From DAOSCP01 sp035379625 (GTDB taxonomy: Bacteria; Bacteroidota; Ignavibacteria; Ignavibacteriales; DAOSCP01), in the NCBI GenBank assembly GCA_035379625.1, contig DAOSVM010000055.1, positions 1 through 7,848 on the forward strand: 7,848 nucleotides of DNA. Direction: 5' to 3'. The position numbers and the translations under genes are program-made. Positions 5,888-7,848 of this stretch are shown here, piece by piece. The number at the start of each line of letters is the position of its first letter. Within the stretch, counting starts at the first letter, position 1. Below the pieces are notes generated by a model. That model did no database searches. It had not been told where the DNA came from and saw only the letters and a program-made list of their open reading frames with translations.

Positions 5888-5919
5888 TTTGTAAAAAAAT
5901 AAAAATATTTATAAATTTG
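5888..5919 (+). promoter_or_regulatory. Promoter of tRNA-Ala (and probably prfC)
   Basis: TTTG (5888-5891), 20 bases, TAAATTTG (5912-5919) matches the Bacteroidota -33/-7 consensus exactly and ends 14 bases before the tRNA. A TATAAA at 5910-5915 overlaps the -7 box. Confidence 0.75.
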
Positions 5920-5933
5920 TAAGCTAAATTAAT

Positions 5934-6006
<73 letters not shown>

Positions 6007-6011
6007 CATTT

Positions 6012-6043
6012 AAAGGTTGTCTTTAAAAGACATCCTTTTTTTT
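6012..6043 (+). terminator. Rho-independent terminator between tRNA-Ala and prfC
   Basis: AAAGG-T-TGTCTT (6012-6023) pairs with AAGACA-T-CCTTT (6027-6038): two stems of 6 and 5 bp separated by one T-T mismatch, with a three-base loop. It is followed by an uninterrupted T run to 6043. It starts 5 bases after the tRNA and ends only 19 bases before the prfC start codon. Confidence 0.88.
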
Positions 6044-6052
6044 ATTAAATAA

Positions 6053-6060
6053 AAGGTGAT
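6053..6060 (+). promoter_or_regulatory. Ribosome binding site of prfC
   Basis: AAGGTGAT is complementary to the 16S rRNA 3' end (ATCACCT). Its position favours the ATG at 6063 over the overlapping TTG at 6060. Confidence 0.75.
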
Positions 6061-6062
6061 TG

Positions 6063-7667
6063 ATGGCGTTTGAAGAAGAAATATTTAAGAGAAAAACATT
6101 TGCTATTATAAGTCACCCGGATGCGGGGAAGACAACATTAACAGAGAAATTTTTATTATATGGTGGTGCTATCCAAACAGCAGGAGCAGTTAAGTCAAAT
6201 AAAATTAAAAAGACTGCAACTTCTGACTTTATGGAAATTGAAAAACAAAGGGGAATTTCGGTTGCAACATCAGTTATGTCTTTTGAATATAAAGATACCA
6301 TTATAAATTTGCTGGATACACCTGGGCATAAAGATTTTGCAGAAGATACATATAGAACTTTAACAGCAGTAGATAGTGTAATTCTTGTAATAGATAGTGT
6401 GAAAGGTGTTGAGGAGCAGACTGAGAAGTTAAGTGCTGTTTGTAGGATGAGAAATACGCCTATTATAATTTTCATTAATAAGATGGATAGGGAAGGTAAA
6501 AATCCTTTCGATTTGCTTGATGAAATTGAACAAAAGCTAAATATAAAAACAGTTCCACTTACTTGGCCATTAGGTGCAGGTTCATCTTTTAAGGGTGTTT
6601 ATAATATATATGAAAATAATATTTTACTTTTTGAACCAAATAAAACTAAAGTAGAAGATGAAGTAATTGTAATTGAAGGAATAAATGATCCTGATATAGA
6701 TAAATTGTTACCAGCTTATGTAGAAAAATTGCGTGAGGATTATGATTATATTACAGGAATTTATGATAAATTTGATAAAGAAAAATATTTGAACGGCGAG
6801 CAATCACCTGTTTTTTTTGGTAGTGCTTTGAACAATTTTGGTGTTAAAGAGTTATTAAATACGTTTATTGAGATTGCACCTTTTCCAAAAGATAGAGAAA
6901 CTACAGCTGGGATAGTTAGACCAGATGATGAAAAATTTTCTGGTTTTGTTTTTAAGATACACGCCAATCTTGATCCGAAGCATCGTGACAGAATAGCATT
7001 TTTGAGGGTTTGTTCTGGTAAATTTGAGAAAAATAAAATGTTTTATCATGTTAGATTGAATAGACAGATGAAATTTTCTGCACCATTTTCTTTTATGGCT
7101 AGTAGAAAAAATGTATTAGATGAAGCCTATGCAGGTGATGTTGTTGGGTTGTATGATACAGGTAATTTTAAAATTGGTGATACTTTAACAGAAGGTGATA
7201 ATTTTCTATTTAAAGGAATACCAAGTTTTTCACCTGAAATTTTCAAAGAATTGCAGAATTTAGATCCATTAAAGAGTAAACAATTGGAAAAAGGAATTAG
7301 ACAGCTTACGGATGAAGGTGTAGCACAGTTATTTTATATGGTTAATTCTAATAGAACGATTGTTGGAACTGTAGGAGAATTGCAATTTGAAGTTATTCAA
7401 TATAGATTGTTGCAAGAGTATGGAGCTTCTTGTAGATTTAACCCATTAAATTTTGTTAAAGCAGTATGGGTTTATTATGATGACGAAGAAGAATTTAAAG
7501 AATTTTCCCGCTTAAAAGGACAAAATCTTGCCAAAGATAAATTCGGGAGTTACGTATTTTTAGCTGAAAGCCAATGGGCTCTTGATAGAACTATTGAAAA
7601 ATTCCCGAAAATCACATTCAAATTTTCTGCCGAGCACAATATTAGTGAGTTAGAGCCTGAAGAATAA
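6063..7667 (+). CDS. prfC: Peptide chain release factor 3
   Basis: RF3 is a translational GTPase that removes RF1/RF2 from the ribosome after peptide release. The 534-residue product matches the family (E. coli 529). GTPase motifs, numbered from ATG 6063, are the P-loop SHPDAGKT (17-24), G2 RGIS (63-66), G3 DTPGH (85-89) and G4 NKMD (139-142). SDFMEIEKQRGISVATSV and the long RF3-type stretch KAVWVYYDDEEEFKEF near the C-terminus separate it from EF-G and other relatives. All nucleotide-binding motifs are intact and no frameshift is seen. It begins 19 bases after the terminator of tRNA-Ala. There is little room for a separate promoter, so its message probably comes from read-through from the tRNA promoter or from a start inside the tRNA region. 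No clear terminator follows its stop. Confidence 0.96.
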   Translation: MAFEEEIFKRKTFAIISHPDAGKTTLTEKFLLYGGAIQTAGAVKSNKIKKTATSDFMEIEKQRGISVATSVMSFEYKDTIINLLDTPGHKDFAEDTYRTLTAVDSVILVIDSVKGVEEQTEKLSAVCRMRNTPIIIFINKMDREGKNPFDLLDEIEQKLNIKTVPLTWPLGAGSSFKGVYNIYENNILLFEPNKTKVEDEVIVIEGINDPDIDKLLPAYVEKLREDYDYITGIYDKFDKEKYLNGEQSPVFFGSALNNFGVKELLNTFIEIAPFPKDRETTAGIVRPDDEKFSGFVFKIHANLDPKHRDRIAFLRVCSGKFEKNKMFYHVRLNRQMKFSAPFSFMASRKNVLDEAYAGDVVGLYDTGNFKIGDTLTEGDNFLFKGIPSFSPEIFKELQNLDPLKSKQLEKGIRQLTDEGVAQLFYMVNSNRTIVGTVGELQFEVIQYRLLQEYGASCRFNPLNFVKAVWVYYDDEEEFKEFSRLKGQNLAKDKFGSYVFLAESQWALDRTIEKFPKITFKFSAEHNISELEPEE

Positions 7668-7762
7668 AAAAAAATTGTAATTTAAATGAAAGATTATTAT
7701 AATTAATTGTTGTATAATATTAATAATTTTGGTTATAAATATATTAAATTTACAAAACAATT

Positions 7763-7816
7763 AGGAGTAATAATATGAGAAAAATTTTATTTTTTTTAAC
7801 CCAAATTATTCAATAG
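7763..7816 (+). other. Ribosome site plus 13-codon ORF, possible leader peptide or broken gene start
   Basis: AGGAG (7763-7767) lies seven bases before an ATG at 7775, the best Shine-Dalgarno spacing in the window. The ORF reads MRKILFFLTQIIQ and stops at TAG (7814-7816). The next base begins an in-frame ATG (7817) that stays open to the window end (MDKYLDKLKE...). The peptide looks like the start of a signal peptide (Arg-Lys then hydrophobic). It could be a leader peptide coupled to the next gene, a gene start interrupted by a premature stop, or a chance ORF. A weak promoter-like TTGTAT (7710-7715), 18 bases, TATAAA (7734-7739) lies upstream. Confidence 0.35.
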
Positions 7817-7848
7817 ATGGATAAATATCTTGATAAGTTAAAAGAAAT

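Noticed and set aside
6113..7049. Several minus-strand open frames of 64-120 codons inside prfC.
   Set aside because: prfC is complete with all motifs on the plus strand; these are antisense shadows without ribosome sites or recognisable products.

Overview
The window is a strongly AT-rich stretch of bacterial chromosome carrying mostly housekeeping genes. Two features suggest Bacteroidota or a relative in the FCB group (for example Ignavibacteria-like). All three tRNA genes are preceded by the same promoter layout, TTG, 20 bases, then TAnnTT(T/A)G, which fits the Bacteroidota -33/-7 type. The initiator tRNA has the ...CCCGCTA 3' end I recall from that phylum. Some genes (ftsX, secG, prfC) also have readable Shine-Dalgarno sites. 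Taxonomy is an inference; no rRNA is present.

Layout. 2-343: 3' end of an unrecognised, possibly NTF2-like protein gene, followed 9 bases later by ftsX (353-1225), the cell-division ABC-transporter membrane subunit. 1234-1785: a tRNA-Met and secG unit, then an initiator tRNA-fMet with its own promoter and a hairpin terminator (1794-1822). 1823-2757: about 930 bases with no credible gene. Most of it (1846-2586) is bounded by 25/26-nt imperfect inverted repeats and filled with hairpins and a small set of palindromic AT repeats. I read it as a non-autonomous mobile (MITE-like) element or a large structured non-coding element. 2758-4451: manC (GDP-mannose synthesis) overlapping by one base with a gene for an RpiB/LacAB-fold protein whose catalytic residues appear to be replaced. 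4448-5826, minus strand: a queuosine-precursor transporter of the YhhQ/VUT family and, downstream in the same direction, an unknown protein with a CPNC motif. 5888-7667: promoter, tRNA-Ala(GGC), a strong terminator, then prfC (release factor 3). 7763-7848: a good ribosome site with a 13-codon ORF whose stop abuts another ATG, cut off by the window end.

The known genes serve cell division (ftsX), protein export (secG), translation initiation, elongation and termination (three tRNAs, prfC), tRNA modification supply (yhhQ) and sugar-nucleotide supply (manC). They do not form one pathway. The part least explained by known families is the 741-base inverted-repeat element; the second is the degenerate RpiB-like protein.
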